From NCBI GenBank assembly GCA_028279365.1, contig JANQNX010000013.1, positions 310,001 to 374,000 of the forward strand: a stretch of 64,000 nt of DNA. The letters are read 5' to 3'. Shown piece by piece: positions 15,742 through 25,366 of the stretch; position 1 is the stretch's first letter; the number at the start of each line of letters is the position of its first letter. The notes below the pieces were generated by a model that was given only the letters and a program-made list of their open reading frames with translations, made no database searches and was not told where the DNA came from. The DNA is from Gammaproteobacteria bacterium. Lineage in GTDB: Bacteria; Pseudomonadota; Gammaproteobacteria; Eutrophobiales; Eutrophobiaceae. Made by a program: the position numbers and the translations under genes.

Positions 15742-18165
15742 ATGAGTTTAGTTGTACCCCGCTTGTTATCAAGTAAATCTATCGAAATCTATTCGATACT
15801 TATCATTATTGTCTGGACAGCTGTTTTTTCATTCTCATTATGGTTTAACATTAAACACGAAAAGCGGCATGTGTTTGAGATGATTACCGGTGAACTCAAT
15901 AGACATTATGCTGATATCGATTTATTTCGGCATTGGATTGCAAATAACGGCGGTATTTATGTGCCCGTTAGTAATAAAATACAGCCGAATCCTGCATTAG
16001 AGCACTTTCCTGAACAAACGATTAAGACTCAATCAGATAGAGTATTAACTTTGGTTAATACTCCCCAACTTTTACGATTACTGTCAGATGAAAAAAATAA
16101 CTTCAATGTGCATATGACAAGTTTGCGCCCACTGAATCCCATGAATAAAGCGGATGAGTGGGAAACGAAAGCCTTACTGAGTTTTGAACAGGGGAAAGAA
16201 GAAGTTTGCGAGGAGGCGGATTATAAGAGCGCGTCTTATATGCGTTTAATTCGTCCTTTTCGTTATGAAGCGAATTGCGCAGAATGTCACTTTGATAGAA
16301 CTTATAAAGAGGGTGATGTTTTAGGTGGAATGACAGTCAGTATTCCATTACAAAGTCATTATAGCAATGCTGAAAAAGTCATTAATAATTTATATGTTTC
16401 CCATGGAACAGCATGGTTTTTAGGTTTAATCGGCATCGGCTTTGGTTATGGACAACACAGAAGTCATGAAAAGAAGCGTAAAATCAATGAAGCACAGTTA
16501 AGAGAAACAAGCCTGGCATTTAACAATCTGGATGAAGGCCTCGTTATGATGAATGCTGACAGAAATATTATTGCAGTTAATGACGCCTTTTCAAGAATAA
16601 CGGCTTATGACAAACAGGAATTAGTTGATAAAAACCTGTCTTATCTTCGGTCTCAATTCGTTTCCCCAGATCAATATAATCAGATGATGAGTTCATTGCA
16701 AAAAACTGATAGCTGGGAAGGCGAAATCAAGTTTCTGAATAAAGATGATATGGTTGTTCCCATCAATCTTCGCATCGACGCAATTTTCAATGCTGAGAAT
16801 AACATTAGTAAATATATATTAGTTTTCTCTGATATAAGTGAACGTAAAGAGTTTGAAAAGACCCTGGATCATCTTGCCCATCACGATCATCTTACCAACC
16901 TGCCAAATCGTTTATTGTTAAATGATCGATTATCGCAAGCATTTATTCGTTCGAAACGCGAAAATAAAGCCGTCGCTTTATTATTTCTGGACCTCGATAA
17001 CTTCAAGAATATTAATGATAGCCAAGGGCACCATATGGGCGACGTCGTATTAATCGAGGTAACGCAACGACTAAAAAAGGCGATTCGCAAACAAGACACC
17101 CTGGCACGACTTGGTGGAGATGAATTTGTCGTCATTATCGAACAAGTCGAGTCTGAGGAAGACGTCCTGAATTTAGCGAACAAACTGATTCATACGTTAA
17201 GTGACCAATTTAGTCTTGAACAGAAGGAATACTATTTGGGCATCAGTATTGGCATCAGCATGTATCCTAAAGATGCAGAGACAGTCTCTGATCTACTCAG
17301 TAAAGCCGATATAGCCATGTATCAAGCAAAAGCTAAAGGCAAGAATAATTGTGTATTTTATAACCCGAGTATTGATAAAGATTTCCTCGGAAAGATTACG
17401 CTTGAATCGGAGCTACGCAAAGCAATAGAAAACCAGGAGTTTATCCTGCATTATCAGCCGCAGGTATCAATCAATAGTAATAAAATTATTGGCGCGGAAT
17501 GTCTGATACGTTGGCAGCATCCTGAGAAAGGGTTAATGTATCCGGATAGCTTTATCCATATCGCAGAATCCAGTCCATTAATGATTAAAATGGGAGAGTT
17601 GGTCATTGAACAAGCATGCACACAAATGCAAACCTGGCTAAATCAAGGGATCGCGCTGGAAAAATTATCAATCAATATTGCTGCACAACAAATCTCTTAC
17701 CCTGATTTCGCAAAAAATCTGATCGAATGCATAGAAAAACACAAGTTGCCTGAAGATTGTTTGGAATTGGAAATTACTGAAAACTTTATCATGGAAAAGG
17801 ATAAAGAATCTGTTAACAACCTGAAGATGATTAGTGATGCGTCAATTCAAGTGGCAGTCGATGATTTTGGCACCGGTTATTCCTCGCTAAACTATCTCAA
17901 GCAATTACCCATTAGCAAGATTAAGATTGACCGTTCCTTTACAGATGGCTTACCTTTTGATCAACATGACAGCGCTATTATTCATGCAGTCATTGCTATC
18001 GCAAAAAGTTTAAACTTCAAAGTGATTGCGGAAGGCGTAGAGAATCTTGAACAGCTTAATTTCCTGAAAAAAGCCGGCTGCGATGAATACCAGGGTTATT
18101 ATTGCTCCGAACCACTTGATGCAACTGCATTTAAAAATTTATTAGCAAAATCTTCGGTGATTTAG
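15742..18165 (+). CDS. Haem-c sensor / PAS / GGDEF / EAL cyclic di-GMP protein
   Basis: 807 residues. A first membrane helix (about 13-33) leads to a periplasmic DUF3365/Tll0287-like domain with one c-type haem motif, CAECH (179-183). A second helix follows (about 215-232), then a PAS domain (about 250-370), a GGDEF domain with intact GGDEF at about 458-462 (RLGGDEFVVI), and an EAL-type domain. There the EAL signature is ECL (586-588, AECLIRWQHP), while DDFGTGYSSL and the later IKIDRSF are intact. It should sense redox state or a gaseous ligand and tune c-di-GMP. Whether the phosphodiesterase half is active is uncertain. Confidence 0.88.
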   Translation: MSLVVPRLLSSKSIEIYSILIIIVWTAVFSFSLWFNIKHEKRHVFEMITGELNRHYADIDLFRHWIANNGGIYVPVSNKIQPNPALEHFPEQTIKTQSDRVLTLVNTPQLLRLLSDEKNNFNVHMTSLRPLNPMNKADEWETKALLSFEQGKEEVCEEADYKSASYMRLIRPFRYEANCAECHFDRTYKEGDVLGGMTVSIPLQSHYSNAEKVINNLYVSHGTAWFLGLIGIGFGYGQHRSHEKKRKINEAQLRETSLAFNNLDEGLVMMNADRNIIAVNDAFSRITAYDKQELVDKNLSYLRSQFVSPDQYNQMMSSLQKTDSWEGEIKFLNKDDMVVPINLRIDAIFNAENNISKYILVFSDISERKEFEKTLDHLAHHDHLTNLPNRLLLNDRLSQAFIRSKRENKAVALLFLDLDNFKNINDSQGHHMGDVVLIEVTQRLKKAIRKQDTLARLGGDEFVVIIEQVESEEDVLNLANKLIHTLSDQFSLEQKEYYLGISIGISMYPKDAETVSDLLSKADIAMYQAKAKGKNNCVFYNPSIDKDFLGKITLESELRKAIENQEFILHYQPQVSINSNKIIGAECLIRWQHPEKGLMYPDSFIHIAESSPLMIKMGELVIEQACTQMQTWLNQGIALEKLSINIAAQQISYPDFAKNLIECIEKHKLPEDCLELEITENFIMEKDKESVNNLKMISDASIQVAVDDFGTGYSSLNYLKQLPISKIKIDRSFTDGLPFDQHDSAIIHAVIAIAKSLNFKVIAEGVENLEQLNFLKKAGCDEYQGYYCSEPLDATAFKNLLAKSSVI

Positions 18166-18283
18166 CTGTTATACTAACTATTCAGTTAACACTAATTCCT
18201 GGTTCCGTCAAACTACTAAGCACAAAAGCTATTTTATCCCTTAAATAAATTTAGGATGATACAAAGTATAAGGACTTAGTGAT

Positions 18284-19381
18284 ATGTGGTTTCTTTTTGG
18301 GTTTATTACGTTAATCTCATTTAGTATTTATTTTGGCCTACAAAGACATCAGTCAAACTGGAAAGGCGTTACCAATTCAACCAATCGCATTCCTTTCAAA
18401 CATAAGACTGTTAGCCACAAAAATAAGCACCACCATCTTTACATAGGTTGTTCGGCAATAAAGAACATTAACTTTTCGATAAAAATAGAAAGATGGTGGG
18501 ACAGGCTGTTTAAATGGCTAGGAATATCTGTTGAACACCAGGTTGGTTCAAGTGAATTTGATGAGAAATTTTATCTGATAACTGATGATCGTGAGCTTTG
18601 TGACATATTTAGTCATTCACCCCAATTACAGGAAACGGTTAATCACATAGCATCCTGCTGCGCAAAGCACGATTTAAAAATCAGAAGATTACATTGCAAA
18701 CATGGCAGAATATGGCTACATCTTATTCCTGAGTATAAGAGTAACAGACCTAAAGTTCTCATCGTTGCTCGTGATCTTATCCCTAAGCTGAAAAGTATCT
18801 CGGATATTTTTGAAGAACAATTATTAATCACGCAAAACAAGAAATACGATCCTTTTATTTTACGGGCTATCGTTATACTTGCGATAAGCACTGGTCTGGC
18901 GATAAATGGCTTAACACATTTCTTCAGGATTATAGTCATTGAGGTCCCATTTATTATTGATGATAAACCGCTGTTTTATCAGTCATTGCCATGGGCGGTC
19001 GCAGTAATTGCAACGCTAGTAACAATTACCTTTTTATTGCTTGGTCGCACAGCCAGGACACACCTAGTCTTGATTGAACTTCTCCTGGTTGGCTCATTTG
19101 GCGCATTATCCAGTTCATATCTTACGTTAAGAGACGCGAATATAGACTTAGACACAGGTAAGCCAGCGCATTTTGATGTAATGATATACAAGAAAAAAGT
19201 ATCACGAGGGAGAAGAAGCACAAGTTATTATCTTACCGTCGATGACTGGTATGGAGAAAAGAAGAAACGAAGAATAGAGGTGACAAGAGATATCTATTAT
19301 CGTTTCAAACAAGGAGACAATGCCAAAATTAAGCAAATGCCGGGATATATGGGGCATCGTTGGGTAGCAGACATCATGTAA
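18284..19381 (+). CDS. Unrecognised membrane protein
   Basis: 365 residues. One N-terminal membrane helix (residues 1-20) is followed by a polar domain of about 180 residues with several histidines and cysteines. Two or three membrane helices follow near residues 195-285 (ILRAIVILAISTGLAING, SLPWAVAVIATLVTITFLLLG, LIELLLVGSFGALSSSYLTL). The basic C-terminal domain includes SRGRRSTSYYLTVDDWYGEKKKRRIEV. Family not recognised. It may be co-transcribed with the GGDEF/EAL gene 118 bases upstream. Confidence 0.65.
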   Translation: MWFLFGFITLISFSIYFGLQRHQSNWKGVTNSTNRIPFKHKTVSHKNKHHHLYIGCSAIKNINFSIKIERWWDRLFKWLGISVEHQVGSSEFDEKFYLITDDRELCDIFSHSPQLQETVNHIASCCAKHDLKIRRLHCKHGRIWLHLIPEYKSNRPKVLIVARDLIPKLKSISDIFEEQLLITQNKKYDPFILRAIVILAISTGLAINGLTHFFRIIVIEVPFIIDDKPLFYQSLPWAVAVIATLVTITFLLLGRTARTHLVLIELLLVGSFGALSSSYLTLRDANIDLDTGKPAHFDVMIYKKKVSRGRRSTSYYLTVDDWYGEKKKRRIEVTRDIYYRFKQGDNAKIKQMPGYMGHRWVADIM

Positions 19382-19425
19382 ATCCTTCGCCTTTTTATTC
19401 AAACCTTTTAAAACGATTACTTTTA

Positions 19426-19932
19426 TCAAGCAACCTGCTTTTTGGTGAATGTATAAATTGCGAAAGTAAGAATTAACAACTCTATTGTAAAAGTCCAATG
19501 TAATACGAAATTCCAAACCCACCAATGGTGTGTCGCCGGAATAGTGACTAGACTAAATGCCTTAAGAGAAAACGGATATAGCCAACGTATGCTTCCGCAT
19601 AGTGTATCCAGGATAAAGTGCAGCAGGAGGTTAATAGTCAACACTATTACAGCCACACACAGTTTTTTACGGTTAAGTACTTTGCTTATAAAAAAACATA
19701 TAGACATTAAGGACACCCAAAAGAACGGGATATGTGTCAGATAGCTGTGATGGTTATGTTGCCGATTATCAACTAAATAAAAAAACAAAAGGTCAATATC
19801 AGGAAGCACACCCGCCAAGACACACCCGGCAATCAACCAGGCTCTCTCTTTATCGGTAAAACTGTCCTGCAGAAAATGATTAATTAAAAACCGACTAAAC
19901 AGGTAACTCGCCGGCGCATGCGCGATAAACAT
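19426..19932 (-). CDS. YdjM-like inner-membrane metal-dependent hydrolase
   Basis: 168 residues with four predicted membrane helices. The PF04307 (YdjM/DUF457) motifs are present: the N-terminal histidine in FIAHAPASY, GVLPDIDLLFFY, and HNHHSYLTHIPFFW, which supplies the conserved metal-binding histidines and aspartates. The family is called a metal-dependent hydrolase, but the substrate is unknown. It lies six bases downstream of creD on the same strand. Confidence 0.8.
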   Translation of the reverse strand: MFIAHAPASYLFSRFLINHFLQDSFTDKERAWLIAGCVLAGVLPDIDLLFFYLVDNRQHNHHSYLTHIPFFWVSLMSICFFISKVLNRKKLCVAVIVLTINLLLHFILDTLCGSIRWLYPFSLKAFSLVTIPATHHWWVWNFVLHWTFTIELLILTFAIYTFTKKQVA

Positions 19933-19938
19933 AAACGT

Positions 19939-21258
19939 CTAACCGTTCGTTTCTCTAGGCATACGCCAGTTAAAATCACGAGTAAAATACATGATAGATG
20001 CCAGAATAGTGAACAGACCAATACTGCCTATTAATAAAGCGAAATCCTCAGACTTGAGAATAATCAAAAGAAAACTGTACAGAATGGATAGTTTGATAAA
20101 GATTAAGACACCATGCGTACGGCTCTGCAAAATACTTATACTGTAAAGCGCGATAAGAATGCTTGAAGCAATGGCGCTGATGAAATACGCAACCGTAAAA
20201 TTGATATGCTCCGCGAGTGACAACAGCAATAAATAAAAGACACAGTTTGCGAAGCCGATAAACATATATTGAATCGGATGCAACGGTTTATTGCCAAGCG
20301 TCTCAAACAGGAAATAAACTGCAAACACCAGCGTTAAAAAAAGCACGGCATATTTAATAACTCGGGTAACTTGCTGATAGGTATCCACTGTCTGGATAAA
20401 CTTCACACCATAGCTCGGAAATTGTTTAAACCAGGCCGGCTCAATACGTTCATGGTATTTTCTGCCGATATCGGAGAAGAAATTGCTGTGTTTCCAGCTT
20501 GCCTCGAATCCAGCATCGGTAATGCTATGTGATAAAGGTAATATGCCACCATAAAAACCGGGCGAAGCCCAATTTGAATCCAGCGTTATTTCCGTCTCGC
20601 GTGAACCGGTCTGAAAACTCAGTGCATTACTGCCTGACAAATCCAGAATAATTTCAAATGAATTATTTCCAGCAATAACGTCCGACGCTTCTTTGAGTTT
20701 TGCATAAAACACCAGCTGTCCGCTTTTATCGTCAACTTTGTCAGTAATAATCGGCACTGATTTGCCATTCCATTTAAAGACAGGTGGTTTGTTAAGTGAA
20801 TTTGCATCCAGGATCATTTGCATGGACGCTATCTCATCGTAATCGAGAGCCTGATCCATGTCTTTTGTTATATTGAAGTGGCCTCTCAAATGAAGCTTGC
20901 CAGTGTAGACAGGCACTTCATAAATACCCTTTTTACGTAACTGTGTCTCGATACGTCCGTTAATATTCAATTTGTCCGGTAATAAATGAATATAATGCGT
21001 ATTGTAGTAATAACCGGTATTCATATTCGGTGTCTTACCGGATTTTGCAAGCGCTAATACGGGTTCAGATAACGACACTTCCCTACCCCAGGAACCCGTC
21101 ACTTCTGTCTTGGCGATACGATACGTCTTGACTCGCTCCGATATAACACCTTCCACCATCGCTAAGGGAATAAGTAATAACAATACTAGAAACCCGATTG
21201 AAAGTACTTTCCCGGTCGCTGAATTAAACAGCTTTTGTGAATTTGACACAGCACTCAT
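19939..21258 (-). CDS. creD: Inner-membrane protein CreD
   Basis: 439 residues, the usual CreD length. One membrane helix at the N-terminus (about 15-38) is followed by a large periplasmic domain that includes RVKTYRIAKTEVTGSWG and FYGGILPLSHSITDAGFEASWKHSNF. There are five or so C-terminal helices, with the typical KYAVLFLTLVFAVYFLFE and HPIQYMFIGFA. CreD contributes to envelope integrity and colicin or beta-lactam responses in enterobacteria. No creB or creC regulator genes are nearby. Confidence 0.92.
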   Translation of the reverse strand: MSAVSNSQKLFNSATGKVLSIGFLVLLLLIPLAMVEGVISERVKTYRIAKTEVTGSWGREVSLSEPVLALAKSGKTPNMNTGYYYNTHYIHLLPDKLNINGRIETQLRKKGIYEVPVYTGKLHLRGHFNITKDMDQALDYDEIASMQMILDANSLNKPPVFKWNGKSVPIITDKVDDKSGQLVFYAKLKEASDVIAGNNSFEIILDLSGSNALSFQTGSRETEITLDSNWASPGFYGGILPLSHSITDAGFEASWKHSNFFSDIGRKYHERIEPAWFKQFPSYGVKFIQTVDTYQQVTRVIKYAVLFLTLVFAVYFLFETLGNKPLHPIQYMFIGFANCVFYLLLLSLAEHINFTVAYFISAIASSILIALYSISILQSRTHGVLIFIKLSILYSFLLIILKSEDFALLIGSIGLFTILASIMYFTRDFNWRMPRETNG

Positions 21259-21472
21259 AATGAATCCTCCTAATGACTAGGCTTATTCAACTATGAAAAT
21301 CTGGCAGGATTATGGCAGATAAAAGGAAAAGCGAGGGTTTATATGATTTTAAGCACAACCCACTTAAAACCAAACGGCATATGTTTAAACAGGCATAAGA
21401 TGACTCATATACCAATTAACAACTCAATTGCTTTACTAACTGTAGAAATGAATGATGCTAACAACCCATCAC

Positions 21473-23176
21473 TTAATCAAGTAACGATTCAAAATCAGGG
21501 TTGGCCCCTTTTTCACAGGCAAGTCTGGCACGTTGTTTTTCTTCTTCTGCTCGTTCCAATTCACTCATAAACGATGGTTCAATTTTTTCCTGAGGAATCG
21601 GAATTGCACTAGTAGAGTAAGCTCCTGAAAAACCAGCGACCTTATTTTTTGTCAGCGATTCCAAAGATTTAATCGTTGGCATAATGCTCGAGCCTTCACA
21701 ATGAAACCTGCTACCGCCCGTACATCGACAATTTGCTTGTTTACGATAATTTCCCAAGCGTTTTTTAGAATTCAATAACAGTGCTGATGCAGGAATGTCA
21801 CCCGTTACTCTCGTGCCAGGGCTATATGAACCATAGACAATCGCCTTTATATCGGCTTTGTGAGTATTGTTAATATTCCAGTTTATCGTGCTATAGGAGC
21901 TTAGAAACAACACCATCGGTCCATCGATACGGCCAACATTCACATCAATTCCAAGATCTTGGCTTTTACTTTCGTACACACCTGCATAATAGACAGCGTA
22001 TTTCCCTGAAATTTGTTTTTGTAGTTCTTTCCCAATTTCACTTAATGACAGTTTCTTAACGGTATCAAGGAAATTGACTGAAAACTCTGTGGTGTGCCAG
22101 TTGTTAACGTACTCAACTTCGATTAAATATTCGCCTGGTTCAAATTGAACCTGTATTTCCTGATCTGAACCGCCTTCATAAACAATAGCGCCATTTATAA
22201 GCAGTCGTGTTTTTGCCCAACTTTGACTGACAGTAATGGTTTTTATGGTCGCTTGATCAACAGTAGTTTTACCAACCCAATATGCGCCAAAGTCCTTTGA
22301 ATTGATGTCATGAAAATCGCTATACGAATAGTTAATGCCTATGCTTTTTACTTCTGCTTTGCTAATTACCGTACCCGGATTATTCGTATTCAGATAATAC
22401 GCGCTGAATCCCTGCTTAGGCACTTTACCAGTAGGATTGAGTTTACTCCCCCATGTTTTAGTAGCTTTTGAAAAATCCTCTAACTTGTAAATGGCATCCT
22501 TGTTTCTTCGCTTCGTAGGCTGCCTTGAGGTTTGTTGTCGTTGCGATACAAGATAGGTTTGTTCTGCTGCGTTACAATCCAGCCAGTAACCATAATCAAA
22601 CAATGCCGGTTCATACTGGCATAAATCAATATATCTTCGATCAGCCGCGGAAATATCCAGCACAGATAAATCAGCAGGATAGGAAGCATGTTGCTTGTAG
22701 TAATTCTGGATGCCGCGGACAACCTGTCTGGAAAATCGCCCCCGATTTTTTTTCACTGAATCCTCAGTCATACCCTCGACTTTTTGTCGATATTCCCGCT
22801 TTAAATCGGTTCGGGTGATGACGGCTTTTAATGATGCCTGTGTGTCGCCATAGTCTTGTTCGAGGGTATTAAAATCCAATTCTGCTTCACGTATTTGATC
22901 ATCATGCCATTTGCCAAGCGCAGATAAGTACAGTTCGTAAGCTTCGCTATTATGCTGTTCTTTTTCTAATGACTGTCTGATTTTATATGCTTCAATTGCA
23001 GTAGAGGTACTACCGAAGAGTGTGTCGATCTCGTCAAATTTTGATTCAGCGCCGATGAAATCTTCAGCCTGCCAAGCCTTAATCGCCTGATTTAACGTTA
23101 TTCTCGCTTCTTGTTCTTTATTTTCACAGCCTGTCAAAAAAAGAAAGCAGACAAAAATATAATTAAAAAGACGCAC
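21473..23176 (-). CDS. Lipoprotein with helical repeats and a PA14-like domain
   Basis: 567 residues from a GTG at 23176. This start is chosen over the ATG at 23230 because a perfect AAGGAGG ribosome binding site (23183-23189) sits six bases upstream, and the product then begins with a clean lipoprotein signal peptide ending in the lipobox FLTGC. Tandem TPR-like helices follow (about 25-120), then a pilin-C-terminus-like stretch (VRGIQNYYKQHASYPADLSVL). A beta-rich domain resembles PA14 (DFGAYWVGKTTV, LLINGAIVYEGG, GEYLIEVEYVNNWHTTEFSV). It may bind carbohydrate at the outer membrane. Confidence 0.7.
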   Translation of the reverse strand: MRLFNYIFVCFLFLTGCENKEQEARITLNQAIKAWQAEDFIGAESKFDEIDTLFGSTSTAIEAYKIRQSLEKEQHNSEAYELYLSALGKWHDDQIREAELDFNTLEQDYGDTQASLKAVITRTDLKREYRQKVEGMTEDSVKKNRGRFSRQVVRGIQNYYKQHASYPADLSVLDISAADRRYIDLCQYEPALFDYGYWLDCNAAEQTYLVSQRQQTSRQPTKRRNKDAIYKLEDFSKATKTWGSKLNPTGKVPKQGFSAYYLNTNNPGTVISKAEVKSIGINYSYSDFHDINSKDFGAYWVGKTTVDQATIKTITVSQSWAKTRLLINGAIVYEGGSDQEIQVQFEPGEYLIEVEYVNNWHTTEFSVNFLDTVKKLSLSEIGKELQKQISGKYAVYYAGVYESKSQDLGIDVNVGRIDGPMVLFLSSYSTINWNINNTHKADIKAIVYGSYSPGTRVTGDIPASALLLNSKKRLGNYRKQANCRCTGGSRFHCEGSSIMPTIKSLESLTKNKVAGFSGAYSTSAIPIPQEKIEPSFMSELERAEEEKQRARLACEKGANPDFESLLD

Positions 23177-23182
23177 CTTGAA

Positions 23183-23189
23183 CCTCCTT
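23183..23189 (-). promoter_or_regulatory. Ribosome binding site that fixes the lipoprotein start
   Basis: AAGGAGG on the minus strand, six bases before GTG 23174-23176. It decides the start of the 21473 gene and removes an 18-residue false extension. Confidence 0.8.
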
Positions 23190-23323
23190 ATTTCATGTTT
23201 TCTAAGTATCATTGAAATTGAATCACTCATTTAATCCATTTACTTTTTTTATTTTTAAAATATAAAAAGCTATCGCTCTTTTCATTGTTGCTCCAAGTGA
23301 ATCGAAACACAAACGCGAAAGCA

Positions 23324-24169
23324 TTATTTATAACTTAGGTAGCAGGCGAATGAGCCGTCAGGACCTTTATCTTTTTCGTTAAGGCTAATTTCTCCTAGCC
23401 GGTATGGCTTACCGTTGTTTTCAGGTATTTCCAACTCATTTGGCTTAAACCAGACCTCGATCAATCGATTATATTCACTATCAAACGGATAGTCCCTCAA
23501 GACAGTAACTGCTATCTCTTGACCTACTACGCAAGACTCCTGGATATCCAGTCGTTGTTTCAACGCCATAATGATGCGCATTTCGTGAAAGGCTTTATCA
23601 ACCTCTATAGCAGTCAGCTCAAACACACCATCGGCATAAGTGGTTATGGTTAATTTAGGCGTACGATGCTGCCAATAGTCAAAACCAATATAGGCGAGCA
23701 CGGCAAAAACAAGCACAGCGGCAAAACAAGTGGCAGGAAACAAGATAGGATTAGCTCGGCGGCTCGGTGGAACCAATACCAGACTGAACACGAATCCTGT
23801 TAACGCATCTACCCATGGAAACAGCACGAAGGGTATTTTTTCATTTAAAAACAGCAAAAGCAGACCAGCGGTGATGAAACAACACAATCGATAATATTGC
23901 GTCAGTTTTTTCCTAGCTTGAGTAAGAAGTAACAAGGGAATGCCGAAAATAAGCATGGACGGCCAATGCGCCAGCGCCCAGGTAAACGGCAAAGGAACCG
24001 CATACTCACCAAAGCTGGCATTGACATTGAACAGAGAGGGATAGTTCAAAGAAAGAGCCAGATACCCGGACAGCAGGTTCACGCATACCAGATAAAGGAA
24101 AAACACCAAGAGCATTGGCCAGCGTGTTGAGACTTTAGTCATAACTTTCAGCAGAATAAACGATAACAA
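23324..24169 (-). CDS. Unrecognised polytopic membrane protein
   Basis: 281 residues. Five or six hydrophobic segments fill the first 165 residues (WPMLLVFFLYLVCVNLLSGYLAL, WPSMLIFGIPLLLL, LCCFITAGLLLLFL, ALTGFVFSLVLV, FAAVLVFAVLAYIGF). A soluble C-terminal domain of about 110 residues contains two cysteines (QESCVVG, FACYLS). Family not recognised. It stands 147 bases from the lipoprotein gene on the same strand and could be co-transcribed with it. Confidence 0.65.
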   Translation of the reverse strand: MLSFILLKVMTKVSTRWPMLLVFFLYLVCVNLLSGYLALSLNYPSLFNVNASFGEYAVPLPFTWALAHWPSMLIFGIPLLLLTQARKKLTQYYRLCCFITAGLLLLFLNEKIPFVLFPWVDALTGFVFSLVLVPPSRRANPILFPATCFAAVLVFAVLAYIGFDYWQHRTPKLTITTYADGVFELTAIEVDKAFHEMRIIMALKQRLDIQESCVVGQEIAVTVLRDYPFDSEYNRLIEVWFKPNELEIPENNGKPYRLGEISLNEKDKGPDGSFACYLSYK

Positions 24170-24273
24170 TCATATCTATCGAAAGTATACTCGATATATG
24201 ACAAATCAAACGACTCCGGGCCGTTTGATTCATAACGAATTAATGTGATTAAAGGGCTTTGAGGACTTAAGGC

Positions 24274-25296
24274 TTAATGATCGAGGGCATAGTCTAACAT
24301 CTTGTTTGCATTGGTACCGCGCAGTTGCAGTGACATACAACGCACACCGCCACCCATATGACAGACTTGCTTAGAAGAAACGGGGACGACTTCTTTTTGC
24401 GTGATCGCTTTAATCTGTTTCAATGCGATGCCATCTTCAGGAATACCAAACTGAGGAAAATAAATACGTTCAGGTGTCACCAATGCATTCGTATACAAAC
24501 CACAGGCAGAGCCAAAGCGTTCATCATAAATTTTACTATCATCATAAGGCGCAATGATTTCATGAATTGCAACACCGGGCAGTGATGCTTTTAGAACGGC
24601 CTTCACTTCACTGGCATACTCTGGATCATCAGGATACGCATTAATAATTAGAGTATTTTCATCAATAAAGCTGACAACACCGTCTGCATGTTCAAGCCCG
24701 CCTTGTTCATCTGCTTCAATAAACGCAACGTGTTTTGCACCGGTAACCGCCCTGACCTTTTCCCGTGCAACAGATTCATTTAACTTATTATCTCGTAAGA
24801 ATTTACGACTGATGACGGCATGACCCGCATAATCATCAACGAAGTTGCCACCATCGTTAATCAAACCCGTTTCAGAAAACTCCAAGCCCACTTCTTCTGC
24901 AAAAGCAGCAAAGACTTCCTGAACCTCATCCGCTGCCTTCTGATCATGCCCCTGCCCTGCCGCGCTGTAACGAAACATTACCGGCTTCACGGCATTCAAT
25001 ACCGTAAAATCACGCATCCAGATATCCAACATCGGCGCCAAGACAACCTTCTCACTACCTAATGCAGCGACATAATCATCATAAAACTCATCATTCGTTA
25101 AAATGATGACATGATCACCATACTTTTCTATTAACTTTGCATAAGCAACATGAAAATCAAAAATATCATCCGTGACCTCATCATAATAATCATCCAAATG
25201 CGTTGGCGCCGCCGCCAACACAATCACTTCCGCTTGAGTTGCTTGACTAGAAGTCATCATTAAAAAGAAGAATATCAGATATGCGATGTATTTCAT
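24274..25296 (-). CDS. Exported agmatine deiminase/PAD-family protein
   Basis: 340 residues with a signal peptide (about 1-22, ending near SQATQA), which is unusual for bacterial agmatine deiminases, normally cytoplasmic. The guanidino-group-modifying fold is evident: APMLDIWMRDFTV, INDGGNFVDD, LEHADGVVSF (the Glu-His pair) and CHMGGGVRCMSLQ, where C320 is the expected catalytic cysteine. It probably deiminates agmatine, peptidyl-arginine or a similar periplasmic guanidine. It has no obvious operon partner. Confidence 0.83.
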   Translation of the reverse strand: MKYIAYLIFFFLMMTSSQATQAEVIVLAAAPTHLDDYYDEVTDDIFDFHVAYAKLIEKYGDHVIILTNDEFYDDYVAALGSEKVVLAPMLDIWMRDFTVLNAVKPVMFRYSAAGQGHDQKAADEVQEVFAAFAEEVGLEFSETGLINDGGNFVDDYAGHAVISRKFLRDNKLNESVAREKVRAVTGAKHVAFIEADEQGGLEHADGVVSFIDENTLIINAYPDDPEYASEVKAVLKASLPGVAIHEIIAPYDDSKIYDERFGSACGLYTNALVTPERIYFPQFGIPEDGIALKQIKAITQKEVVPVSSKQVCHMGGGVRCMSLQLRGTNANKMLDYALDH

Positions 25297-25366
25297 TTTT
25301 CTTACTTAAGAGTTAGAGGGTTAATAAATCGACACTGACTCTTTTGCTTGTAAATTTCTTTTATAA

